64,000 nt of DNA from contig NZ_JBFONT020000009.1 of the NCBI RefSeq assembly GCF_040779325.2, positions 46,360 to 110,359 on the forward strand, given 5' to 3'. This document shows, in pieces, positions 1 to 7,341 of this stretch. This DNA is from Aestuariibius violaceus. Lineage in GTDB: Bacteria > Pseudomonadota > Alphaproteobacteria > Rhodobacterales > Rhodobacteraceae. The stretch's first letter is position 1. Each line of letters starts with the position of its first letter. Position numbers and translations under genes: made by a program. Below the pieces are notes generated by a model. It ran no database searches. It worked only from the letters and a program-made list of their open reading frames with translations, and was not told where the DNA came from.

Positions 1-2
1 GG

Positions 3-719
3 CGCGAAGAAGTCGCCGCTCGTGCCAATATCAGCACCACTTGGTACACGTGGCTGGAACAGGGCCGAGGCGGCCCGCCCTCGCCACGGGTTCTGGAAAG
101 TCTCGCCGATGCGCTGATGCTCACCGACGTCGAGCGAGAGCACCTCTTCCTCGTCGGTGTCGGGCGGCCACCCAAGGCACAACCGGCATCATCTGACGGG
201 GTCACACCGCGGCTGCAGAGGTTTCTGGACGCACTCACGTTCAATCCTGCGACCATAGTGACCCCGCACTGGGATGTTATCGCCTGGAACGATGCGGCGC
301 GTGTCGCCTTGACGGACTACGCCGCCCTCTCGAAAGACGAACGGAACGTCTTGTACCGGATGTTCCTTGATCCCGATACGCGCGCGGCTCAGGAGGATTG
401 GGAAGACATCGCACGCTTCTTGGTAGCGACGTTCCGCGCAGAGACAGCTCGCGCTGGAGAGGATGACCGGGCGGCGGAACTGCGCGCTGAGCTTACGGGC
501 AGAAGCTCCGAATTCGCCGCGATGTGGGCAGACAACGATGTCAGATCGACGGGAGAGGGCATCAAACGGATCCGGCACCCATCGGCAGGGCCGATCGCGT
601 TCGAGTTTTCCTCCTTCGCCGTCGATGGCCGTCCCGACCTCAAGCTGGTCGCCTATACCCCAGCGGACAAGGCGGATGCAGAAAAATTGCGACACCTCTG
701 CCAAGGGTCAAAAGCGTAA
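3..719 (+). CDS. MmyB-like XRE-family transcriptional regulator, 5' truncated
   Basis: The start lies before the window; 238 codons remain, in frame from base 3. The first ~45 residues are the end of a helix-turn-helix (ISTTWYTWLEQG followed by RVLESLADAL). The rest resembles the ligand-binding domain of MmyB-like regulators, including the family-typical segment TPHWDVIAWNDAA and a C-terminal FAVDGRPDLKLVAYTP strand pair. Such proteins are one-component DNA-binding regulators in the cytoplasm thought to sense a small hydrophobic ligand. The target is not evident; the next intact gene is a TetR regulator on the same strand 236 bp downstream. Family call is firm, function is inferred. Confidence 0.85.
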   Translation, partial: REEVAARANISTTWYTWLEQGRGGPPSPRVLESLADALMLTDVEREHLFLVGVGRPPKAQPASSDGVTPRLQRFLDALTFNPATIVTPHWDVIAWNDAARVALTDYAALSKDERNVLYRMFLDPDTRAAQEDWEDIARFLVATFRAETARAGEDDRAAELRAELTGRSSEFAAMWADNDVRSTGEGIKRIRHPSAGPIAFEFSSFAVDGRPDLKLVAYTPADKADAEKLRHLCQGSKA

Positions 720-741
720 GGTTCATGATCATCAGGGTCGA

Positions 742-909
742 TCACACTTCCTGTGCGACCACAAAGGACCAGGTCGCATTGATCCGAAGACGGTCTTTCT
801 CAAAAAGCCAGCCACTGCGAGCTGTCGGAGCTCGAACGTCAAACAGTAAGTCCTCCTTCTTCTTGGTATCGGTACGACTAAGCTTCAGCTCGCCAAAAGG
901 AACGCGCAC
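742..909 (-). pseudogene. possible remnant of an unrecognised gene
   Basis: The 236-bp gap between the MmyB-like regulator and the TetR gene contains a minus-strand open stretch of about 55 codons, from a GTG at 909 to TGA at 742-744. Its composition looks protein-like (GELKLSRTDTKKKEDLLFDV, then WLFEKDRLRINATWSFVV), but there is no ATG and no ribosome-binding site, and a stop lies shortly upstream. I do not recognise the family. It may be the 3' piece of a deleted gene or chance coding. Confidence 0.2.
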
Positions 910-921
910 CAAGAAATGGAT

Positions 922-939
922 TGACTGATCGATCAGTCA
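922..939. promoter_or_regulatory. perfect 18-bp palindrome, probable TetR operator
   Basis: TGACTGATCGATCAGTCA is a perfect inverted repeat ending 16 bp before the ATG of the TetR gene. Position and symmetry are what is expected of an autoregulatory operator for a TetR dimer. No second copy was found before the TRAP genes, so the operon may be controlled by read-through from this site. Binding is inferred. Confidence 0.65.
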
Positions 940-955
940 GTGTCTTTGCTAGGGA

Positions 956-1606
956 ATGACACAGGCAAAATCCGGGATCGAAGGCCGCACAGATGGCCGC
1001 CAGGACATCCTCGATGCGGCCGAAGCGGCATTCTCGGAAGCAGGGTTTGCCGGCGCTAGTATGAAAGCCATCTCGCTTCGGGCCGAGGTCGCCCAGGGGC
1101 TGATCCACTATCACTTCCAAACGAAGGAAGGTCTCTATGCCGCGGTGATCGAACGGCGCGCCCACTGGATCACAACAGCGCGCCTGACACTTCTAGACCG
1201 GATCGACCTCGGTATTCCCGACGCTACCGCACAGATTTTCGAAGCGTTCTTTCGCCCTCCTCTGGGTCCGGAAGGCGGGGGGCGGGTGTTTGCCCGGATA
1301 TTCGCACTGCTCGCGGTTGGCGATGCACGGGATCAGGCACTGGTGGAGCGGCTGTATGATCCGTCCGCGAGGCTCTTTATCGATGCGCTTTCCAGTGCGC
1401 GGCCCGACGTATCACGGGAAACCTGCGTCTGGGGTTACTCGATGGCCCTTGGACTTCTTGTCGGGGCCGTGGGCCGGTCCGGCCGCACGGAGCGGCTGGC
1501 TCAGCTGCCGCCCGATAGCGCCGACGATACCGAAGCGCTGATCGCCCGCCTGACATGCCACGCCACCGGCGGCTTTGAGGCTCTGTGTGAGGAGGCTCGA
1601 GCCTGA
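956..1606 (+). CDS. TetR/AcrR family transcriptional regulator
   Basis: 216 aa. Residues ~15-60 form the TetR helix-turn-helix (DILDAAEAAFSEAGFAGASM, then LIHYHFQTKEGLYAAVIERR); the C-terminal part is the variable helical ligand/dimer domain. The likely role is ligand-responsive repression of itself and of the transport/catabolic genes that begin 51 bp downstream on the same strand. An 18-bp palindrome lies just upstream. The purine-rich AGGG directly abuts the ATG, too close for a normal ribosome-binding site, so the transcript may be nearly leaderless. The effector is unknown; a degradation intermediate of the downstream pathway is a reasonable guess. Confidence 0.9.
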   Translation: MTQAKSGIEGRTDGRQDILDAAEAAFSEAGFAGASMKAISLRAEVAQGLIHYHFQTKEGLYAAVIERRAHWITTARLTLLDRIDLGIPDATAQIFEAFFRPPLGPEGGGRVFARIFALLAVGDARDQALVERLYDPSARLFIDALSSARPDVSRETCVWGYSMALGLLVGAVGRSGRTERLAQLPPDSADDTEALIARLTCHATGGFEALCEEARA

Positions 1607-1657
1607 TCCATTCGCCGTGCCCCAAAAAGAGGGTGCTTACCAAAGGGAGGAAAGTCC

Positions 1658-2713
1658 ATGGGAGGACTCAAGTTTACGACAGCAGCGCTGATTGCTGCCA
1701 CCCCGCTACCGGCCGTATCGGAGACCTATTCAGCGACGGTCGTTGCGGGCCATCCGCCGGTATTCCGTTGGGTCCGGATGCTCGACGAGGCGTTTTATCC
1801 GGCAGTCAACCAAGCATTGGTAGAACACGGTCACGAGATGGTTTTCGATGGCCAATATGGCGGCACGATCGCGGCCGTCGGCGAAGAGCTCGAAACCATC
1901 GAGGCGGGCCTCGCCGAACTCGGCACCTGCGAGTCGCTGTTCGATCCGGCGAAACTCGGACCTCAAAATGTCACCTACTATACCCCGTTCGTCAGCTCCG
2001 ACGTGCGTCAGGTAGGAGAATTGATGGACAGACTGCACCGCGAAGACCCGCGAATGCAGCAGGCCTATCTTGATAACGGCAATACCTATCTCGGCGGCCC
2101 GATCATCATTGATGATTACCTGCTGATGACAGACTTCCCGGTCGCGTCGCTGTCCGATCTGGACGGCCGCAGGATCGCCGCACCCGGTGCTGCAACCAAC
2201 TGGCTATCCGGAACCGGTGCCGTCGGTGTGTCGGGCAACCTGACGACCTACTACAACGAGCTGCGCACAGGCGTCTATGAAGGCGTGATCGTGTTCGCAT
2301 CGGCTGCGCTTCCTGGCAATCTGCATGAGGTCGCCCCCTACATCACGCGCGCGGGCCTGGGCGCACAGTTCGCCGCCGGCATCTGCGCCAATACGGACTG
2401 GTACGAGGGCCTGCCCCCTGAAGTGCAGGACGCTCTGGGCATTGGCGCGGACACCGCGCGCGACTGGTATCTCGCGGAACTGGAAAGCGCGGTTGAGAAC
2501 GCATTTGCCGCCATGGCCGAAGCAGGGGCGACGATTTTCGATGCCCCGCCCGAGATGCGGCAGGCCTGGGCAGATGGTATGGATAATGCCGCAGCGACCT
2601 GGGCCGCCGAATTGGATGCGCGGGGCGAGCCGGGCACCGAGATCCTGACGACCTACATGGACGCCATGCGCGAAGCAGGCGCCACGCCACTGCGCGATTG
2701 GGACCGCGAATGA
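1658..2713 (+). CDS. dctP: TRAP transporter substrate-binding protein (DctP family)
   Basis: 351 aa periplasmic solute receptor. An N-terminal segment MGGLKFTTAALIAATPLPAV is a short signal peptide; the body follows the DctP pattern with the substrate-contacting SDLDGRRIAAPGAATNWLSG region near residues 168-188. It would bind a carboxylate and deliver it to DctQM. A strong AGGGAGGA ribosome-binding site precedes the ATG. The stop overlaps the next ATG by four bases, so the three TRAP genes are translationally coupled. The ligand cannot be read from the sequence; the neighbouring hydrolases suggest a cyclic or aromatic-derived acid. Confidence 0.9.
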   Translation: MGGLKFTTAALIAATPLPAVSETYSATVVAGHPPVFRWVRMLDEAFYPAVNQALVEHGHEMVFDGQYGGTIAAVGEELETIEAGLAELGTCESLFDPAKLGPQNVTYYTPFVSSDVRQVGELMDRLHREDPRMQQAYLDNGNTYLGGPIIIDDYLLMTDFPVASLSDLDGRRIAAPGAATNWLSGTGAVGVSGNLTTYYNELRTGVYEGVIVFASAALPGNLHEVAPYITRAGLGAQFAAGICANTDWYEGLPPEVQDALGIGADTARDWYLAELESAVENAFAAMAEAGATIFDAPPEMRQAWADGMDNAAATWAAELDARGEPGTEILTTYMDAMREAGATPLRDWDRE

Positions 2714-3249
2714 GCGACAAGATCGGAGCGGCGGAAGACCCGCTGCCGCTCCGGTGGCTCGACCACGTCGCCACGGCCATGAACGTTACGGGATCATCGT
2801 TGATCCTTGCCCTGATGGTCCTGATCGGGCTCGACGTTGCCGGGCGCAACCTCCTTGGCGCCCCGCTTCCCGGTGTGCCCGAGATGGTCTCGCTCTCCAT
2901 CGTCGCAATCGTCTTTCTTCAATCGCCGCAGACCTTGCGGGCGGGGCGGATGCCCAGATCCACCGCACTTTTGGATATGCTGACCAAGCGCAGCCCGCGG
3001 CTCGCGGCTGCAATTGAAGACGTCTGGGATATGATCGGCATCGGGGTCTTGGCCACCGTCGCCTGGGCAACCTGGCCACGGCTGGTACGTGATTGGGAAC
3101 GTGGGACATTTATTGGCGCGATCGGAGACTTTACCGCCCCGACATGGCCGGTGAAAGCCACCATTGTCGCCGGAAGCGTGGTGCTCGTCCTTCAGTTTCT
3201 CGCCCGGATATGGCGGCGCCATCGGATACCTGACGGCAAAGCGCAATGA
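2710..3249 (+). CDS. dctQ: TRAP transporter small permease (DctQ family)
   Basis: 179 aa inner-membrane protein with about four hydrophobic segments (residues ~23-43, 59-76, 102-122, 146-166), the usual DctQ layout. The ATG at 2710 overlaps the dctP stop (ATGA), which favours it over an upstream in-frame TTG. It forms the membrane complex with DctM. The 3' end overlaps dctM by four bases. Confidence 0.9.
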   Translation: MSDKIGAAEDPLPLRWLDHVATAMNVTGSSLILALMVLIGLDVAGRNLLGAPLPGVPEMVSLSIVAIVFLQSPQTLRAGRMPRSTALLDMLTKRSPRLAAAIEDVWDMIGIGVLATVAWATWPRLVRDWERGTFIGAIGDFTAPTWPVKATIVAGSVVLVLQFLARIWRRHRIPDGKAQ

Positions 3250-4553
3250 CACCCTTCGATATAGGCCTTATCGCCTTGGCGGTGATGATCGTTCTTGTCC
3301 TCTGCGGACTAACGGTTCCCGTCGCACTCATGGCCTGTTCGTTTGTCGGTGTTTGGGCAATCCGGGGATCGCCCGAGCTTGCCGCAAACATGATGACCCT
3401 CGCTGCCTCCGACACGATCGCCAGCTACTTTTTCGGCGTTGTGCCGCTCTTTGTTCTGATGGGGTTTCTCGTCTCTGAGTCCGGTATGGGGCGTGATGCG
3501 TTCGACGTGGCGAACCACGCATTCCGCCGCATCAAGGGCGGGCTCGGTGTCGGCACAGTTGGGGCCAACGCCATCTTCGCCGCAATCACCGGCATCTCCA
3601 TCGCGTCGGCCGCAGTCTTTACGAAAATCGCCGTGCCGCAGATGATGCGCAACGGCTATTCGCCGCGTTTCGCGACCGGCGTCGTGGCGGGATCGTCGGT
3701 CCTCGGGATGCTCATCCCACCATCGCTGCTGCTTATCCTCTACGGGGTGCTCACCGAACAAAGCATCGGCGATCTGTTCATCGCGGGCATCGGGCCGGGA
3801 CTGGTCCTGTCGGTCGCATTCGGCATCGGCATCGTCGCGACCGCCGCCTTCGCCCCGCGCTGGCTCGGCCAGCCGCGCGTCCCGCAAGAAGGGGAGCTCA
3901 GCCGGGGCCAGATCCTCGCCAAAGGGTTGCCGATCGTCATTTTGATCGTCCTCGTCCTCGGCGGGATCTACGGCGGGGTCTTCACACCGGTCGAGGCGGG
4001 TGCGATCGGCGCGATCGGTGCGCTCATCCTCGGGATCGCGAAGGGCACCTTGAGCTTACGCGGCATCGGTCGGGTCCTGATCGAGACCGGCCTTGTAACG
4101 GCGTCGATCTGTTTTCTGATCATTGCGGCGCAGATGTATTCTAGGATGCTCTCCTTCTCGGGCCTCCCCGCTGGGTTCGGCGCTTTCGTCGTGGACGCGG
4201 AGCTCGGCCTCTTGGCTGTCCTTGCGCTTTACTGCGCTGTGGTCATCGCGATGGGCATGATCCTCGACAGCTCGTCGATCATGCTGATCCTGGTTCCGTT
4301 GATGCTACCGGTGATGACCGACTTCGGCGTTGATCTCATCTGGTTTGGGATCGTGACCGTCATCGCCGTCGAGATCGGGCTCCTGACGCCACCGTTCGGC
4401 ATCTCGGTCTACGTCATAAAGTCGACGCTCGACGATCCAAGGATAACCCTGGGCGACATCTTCATCGGGGCGGCCCCGTTCGCGCTTGCCATGCTCGCGG
4501 TGCTGATCCTCGTCATCGCTTTTCCCGTCATCGCGACGGGCCTTGTCCCTTAG
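3246..4553 (+). CDS. dctM: TRAP transporter large permease (DctM family)
   Basis: 435 aa, strongly hydrophobic, about 12 membrane segments, with the DctM hallmark glycine-rich stretches (MGFLVSESGMGRDAF near 75-90, VAGSSVLGMLIPPSLLLILYG near 145, and LLTPPFGISVYVIKS near 380). It is the sodium-driven transport channel of the TRAP system. The start overlaps the dctQ stop (ATGA). It is followed after 11 bp by the cyclase gene, so transport and catabolism are one transcription unit. Confidence 0.93.
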   Translation: MTPFDIGLIALAVMIVLVLCGLTVPVALMACSFVGVWAIRGSPELAANMMTLAASDTIASYFFGVVPLFVLMGFLVSESGMGRDAFDVANHAFRRIKGGLGVGTVGANAIFAAITGISIASAAVFTKIAVPQMMRNGYSPRFATGVVAGSSVLGMLIPPSLLLILYGVLTEQSIGDLFIAGIGPGLVLSVAFGIGIVATAAFAPRWLGQPRVPQEGELSRGQILAKGLPIVILIVLVLGGIYGGVFTPVEAGAIGAIGALILGIAKGTLSLRGIGRVLIETGLVTASICFLIIAAQMYSRMLSFSGLPAGFGAFVVDAELGLLAVLALYCAVVIAMGMILDSSSIMLILVPLMLPVMTDFGVDLIWFGIVTVIAVEIGLLTPPFGISVYVIKSTLDDPRITLGDIFIGAAPFALAMLAVLILVIAFPVIATGLVP

Positions 4554-4564
4554 GAGAAACCGCC

Positions 4565-5347
4565 ATGTCCCGCCGCCTCATCGATATCTCCGTTGCCCTT
4601 GAAGAAGGGATTCCATCCGATCCGCCGATGATGCTGCCGAAGATCGACTACCAGTCGCACGCGGAAACGGCAGCCCAAGTCGCGTCCTTCTTTCCCGGGC
4701 TCACCGCGGCCGACCTTCCGGGCGGGGAAGGCTGGGCCGTCGAGACACTGACGGTGTCGACCCACAATGGGACCCATCTCGACGCGCCCTACCACCATCA
4801 CTCGACGATGGATGGCGGCAAGCCCTCCGCGACGATCGATGAAGTTCCGCTGGAATGGTGCCTGAACCGGGGGGTCAAGCTCGACTTTCGCAATCTCCCC
4901 GACGGCCACATTGTCAGCCCAGAGGAGGTGGCGGTGGAACTGGACCGGATCGGTCATGATTTGCAGCCTCTCGATATCGTCGTGGTGAACACCTCCGCCG
5001 GTGCCCGCTATGGGCAGGAGGACTACCTGACCTCCGGGTGCGGCATGGGGCGTGCAGCAACGCTCTGGCTGCTCGATCACGGCGTACGCGTCACGGGAAC
5101 CGATGCGTGGTCTTGGGACGCACCCTTTGCCCATACCGCAGCGCGGTGGCGCGAGACGCGCGACCCCTCGATCATCTGGGAAGGGCACAGAGCGTCGATG
5201 GTCACCGGCTATTGCCACATGGAAAAGCTGTCGAACCTCGATCTCCTGCCGCCCACCGGGTTCGAGATCTCGTGTTTCCCGATCAAGATCAAACGCGCCT
5301 CCGCGGGCTTCACCCGCGCCGTCGCCATTTTGGAGGAGACCCCATGA
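4565..5347 (+). CDS. cyclase / kynurenine-formamidase-like metal hydrolase
   Basis: 260 aa protein of the Cyclase family (PF04199 type). The metal-binding signature HNGTHLDAPYHH is at residues ~72-83, the usual HxGTHxDxPxH. Family members hydrolyse amide or lactone bonds of ring-derived compounds, for example N-formylkynurenine or isatin. A good ribosome-binding site (AGGAGA) lies before the ATG. The stop overlaps the next gene (ATGA). Together with the FAH-family enzyme it probably processes the imported acid; the true substrate is unknown, and kynurenine need not be it. Confidence 0.85.
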   Translation: MSRRLIDISVALEEGIPSDPPMMLPKIDYQSHAETAAQVASFFPGLTAADLPGGEGWAVETLTVSTHNGTHLDAPYHHHSTMDGGKPSATIDEVPLEWCLNRGVKLDFRNLPDGHIVSPEEVAVELDRIGHDLQPLDIVVVNTSAGARYGQEDYLTSGCGMGRAATLWLLDHGVRVTGTDAWSWDAPFAHTAARWRETRDPSIIWEGHRASMVTGYCHMEKLSNLDLLPPTGFEISCFPIKIKRASAGFTRAVAILEETP

Positions 5348-6261
5348 AACTGGGCACCCTAGCATATCAGGGGAAAGAGCGGCTTGTCGCCCAGCTGGAC
5401 GACAACCGCGCGCTGGACCTCTTTACCGCTTCCGGAAGTGCCGCATGGTTCAAGGATATGCTCACCATGATCGAAGCGGGGCCAGAGGCGCTGAACGAGG
5501 CGCGCCTCCTCATCGGTCAGGCAGAGCTCGCATCTGTAATCGCTCTTGAAGACGCGGAGTTTCGCGTCCCCCTTCGACCCGTTCAATATCGCGATTGCTT
5601 GGTCTTCGAGGAACACCTCCTCAACAGCTTCTCCCAGGCCGAAAAGATGACGGGCCGCTCCTTCGCGATCCCACCGGTCTGGTACGAGCAACCGATTTAC
5701 TACAAGGGCAACCGGATGTCCTTTATCGGTCACGGGCAGACCGTGCGCTGGCCGCGATACTCCGATCATCTGGATTTGGAACTGGAACTCGCCATCGTGG
5801 TCGGCAAAGGTGGCGTCGATATCCCGCCTGACACCGCACCTGATCACATCTGGGGCTATACCATCCTGAACGACGTCTCCGCCCGCGACGCGCAGATGCG
5901 CGAAATGGCCGGACAATTGGGGCCGGCCAAAGGTAAGGATTTCGATACCGGCAACGTTCTGGGCCCGTGGGTCGTGACGGCCGATGAGATACCGCACCCC
6001 GCTGCACTCAAGATGGACGTCCAGGTGAATGGCGAACGATGGGGCGGCGGAAACTCCCGAGATATGCAGCATCATTTCGGAGAGATCCTGGCGCACATCT
6101 CCGCCTCCGAGGCGATTTATCCCGGAGAAGTCGTCGGCTCCGGCACGGTCGGCACGGGCTGCGGATTGGAGATCGGCAAACGCCTCGCCGATGGCGACGA
6201 GATGGCACTGACCATCGAAGGGATCGGAACGCTCTGCAACATGATCCGCAAGGAACCTTAA
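5344..6261 (+). CDS. fumarylacetoacetate hydrolase family protein
   Basis: 305 aa. The C-terminal two thirds carry FAH-family hallmarks: acidic metal ligands in LDLELELAIVVGKGG, the loop ILNDVSARDAQ, GKDFDTGNVLGPWVVT and the C-terminal GTGCGLEIGKRLADGDE. Members hydrolyse or decarboxylate C-C bonds of 2-oxo or acylpyruvate-type acids using Mg or Ca. The start at 5344 overlaps the cyclase stop by four bases. It is probably the second catabolic step of this operon. An independent role as a 2-hydroxyhepta-diene-dioate-type isomerase is also possible. Confidence 0.88.
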   Translation: MKLGTLAYQGKERLVAQLDDNRALDLFTASGSAAWFKDMLTMIEAGPEALNEARLLIGQAELASVIALEDAEFRVPLRPVQYRDCLVFEEHLLNSFSQAEKMTGRSFAIPPVWYEQPIYYKGNRMSFIGHGQTVRWPRYSDHLDLELELAIVVGKGGVDIPPDTAPDHIWGYTILNDVSARDAQMREMAGQLGPAKGKDFDTGNVLGPWVVTADEIPHPAALKMDVQVNGERWGGGNSRDMQHHFGEILAHISASEAIYPGEVVGSGTVGTGCGLEIGKRLADGDEMALTIEGIGTLCNMIRKEP

Positions 6262-6283
6262 GATAGGAACGACCTCCGAACAG

Positions 6284-6763
6284 ATGCCCGCGCGGGCCGA
6301 GGTGGCTTTCATCTGCCGCGGCAAGGCAACAGGCAGGATGCGAAACGAACTGGACGTCACCATGGTCAAACCGTTCGAAGAACGGTTTACGCTTGCTTCG
6401 GACGAAGGCGCCTTCCATGGCGGCGACGGCTCGGCCCCGCCGCCTTTGGCGCTCTTCATCGCCGGATTGACCGGCTGTCTGATGACCCAGATCCGGGCCT
6501 TCGCGAAACGGCTCGGGGTGACGGTGACTGCGCTCGACGTGGAATGCCGCGTGGTGTGGGACTGGGCGAAGTCAGGCCGGATCTACGAAACCAGACCGAA
6601 GAGTTTCGACATCGACGTGCTGCTCGACAGCCCCGATCCCCTCGAAAATCAACGTGCTCTCATTGAAGCGGCCAAGAAAGGCTGTTTCCTTGAACAGACG
6701 CTTGGGCAGGCGAATACGATTCGGCATCGTCTCAAGGTCGACAGCGGCTTCATCGACGCCTAG
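6284..6763 (+). CDS. OsmC family protein
   Basis: 159 aa, OsmC/Ohr fold. The two redox cysteines are present: Cys65 in LTGCLMTQIR and Cys134 in KKGCFLEQTL. OsmC-like proteins reduce organic hydroperoxides or act as thioester/thiol hydrolases; catabolic operons sometimes carry one. The gap of 22 bp to the FAH-family gene and the shared strand suggest it is the last gene of the TRAP operon. Its assignment to peroxide detoxification rather than catabolism is uncertain. Confidence 0.85.
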   Translation: MPARAEVAFICRGKATGRMRNELDVTMVKPFEERFTLASDEGAFHGGDGSAPPPLALFIAGLTGCLMTQIRAFAKRLGVTVTALDVECRVVWDWAKSGRIYETRPKSFDIDVLLDSPDPLENQRALIEAAKKGCFLEQTLGQANTIRHRLKVDSGFIDA

Positions 6764-7008
6764 CCAGCTCGCCAGGCAAATCGGTCAAAGCCGGCATAGG
6801 ATACGATGCGCCTGATCTTTCGATGGGTCTTCAATTCCATGTGTCGTTCATCTGCAGTGAATACCTCCGTCGACTTGCCACGCCGAAGCGACCTGTTCAG
6901 CGGTCAGCTAGCTTGTTTCAAGCGCAAGCTTGTGCGGTCGATGAATCCCGTGGTTCGATCAGATAGCGCCGTAGCAAGTCTGGCGCGAGCCAGTGTTCGA
7001 TCCCTGAT

Positions 7009-7204
7009 CCTCCCCCACTGAAGTGTTCGGCCGCCATATCTTGGAGGACTGAGGATCAGGATCGCTGCGAAGCGGCACAAGCTGGAAGAGGTTGTCACGA
7101 AGCTTCAGCAGGTTGAGGTGCTTGTTAGGAAAGGGCTGGCGCAGGTGAACGACAAGCGGGTCGAGCGGGTGTGGCGGCGGGAGGGACTGAGACACGGGAG
7201 GCGC
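7009..7204 (+). mobile_element. decayed IS3-family insertion-sequence remnant
   Basis: The 578-bp gap 6764-7341 has no intact gene. Codons 7055-7189 read in one frame as an OrfA-like start (AAKRHKLEEVVTKLQQVEVL) joined directly to a piece of an OrfB-like helix (NDKRVERVWRREGL), which in intact IS3-type elements are far apart, so an internal deletion fused them. The expected OrfA ATG after GGAGGACTGAGG is ATC. The stretch CCTCCCCCACTGAAGTG at 7009-7025 resembles the untranslated left part of such elements. No terminal repeats or target duplication can be delimited. Bases 6764-7008 show nothing I can name. Confidence 0.7.
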
Positions 7205-7341
7205 TGCGCCAATGTAACCCACCGTTCGCGACCTTCGAACGCTTGCCGCCCGCCGCCCATCCCTCTAGAACGCCTCTCAAAACAGCTCTGAGTCCGATCT
7301 CTGGAGCGACTAGGGACAGTTCAGATCTAAGGAGCGCCCAT

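Noticed and set aside
6806..7021. 71-codon plus-strand frame upstream of the IS remnant
   Set aside because: No ribosome-binding site, no family resemblance, and it runs into IS-derived sequence.
7171..7341. N-terminal extension of ctaD from an upstream GTG
   Set aside because: It would begin inside the IS remnant; the ATG at 7342 has a proper ribosome-binding site and family N-terminus.
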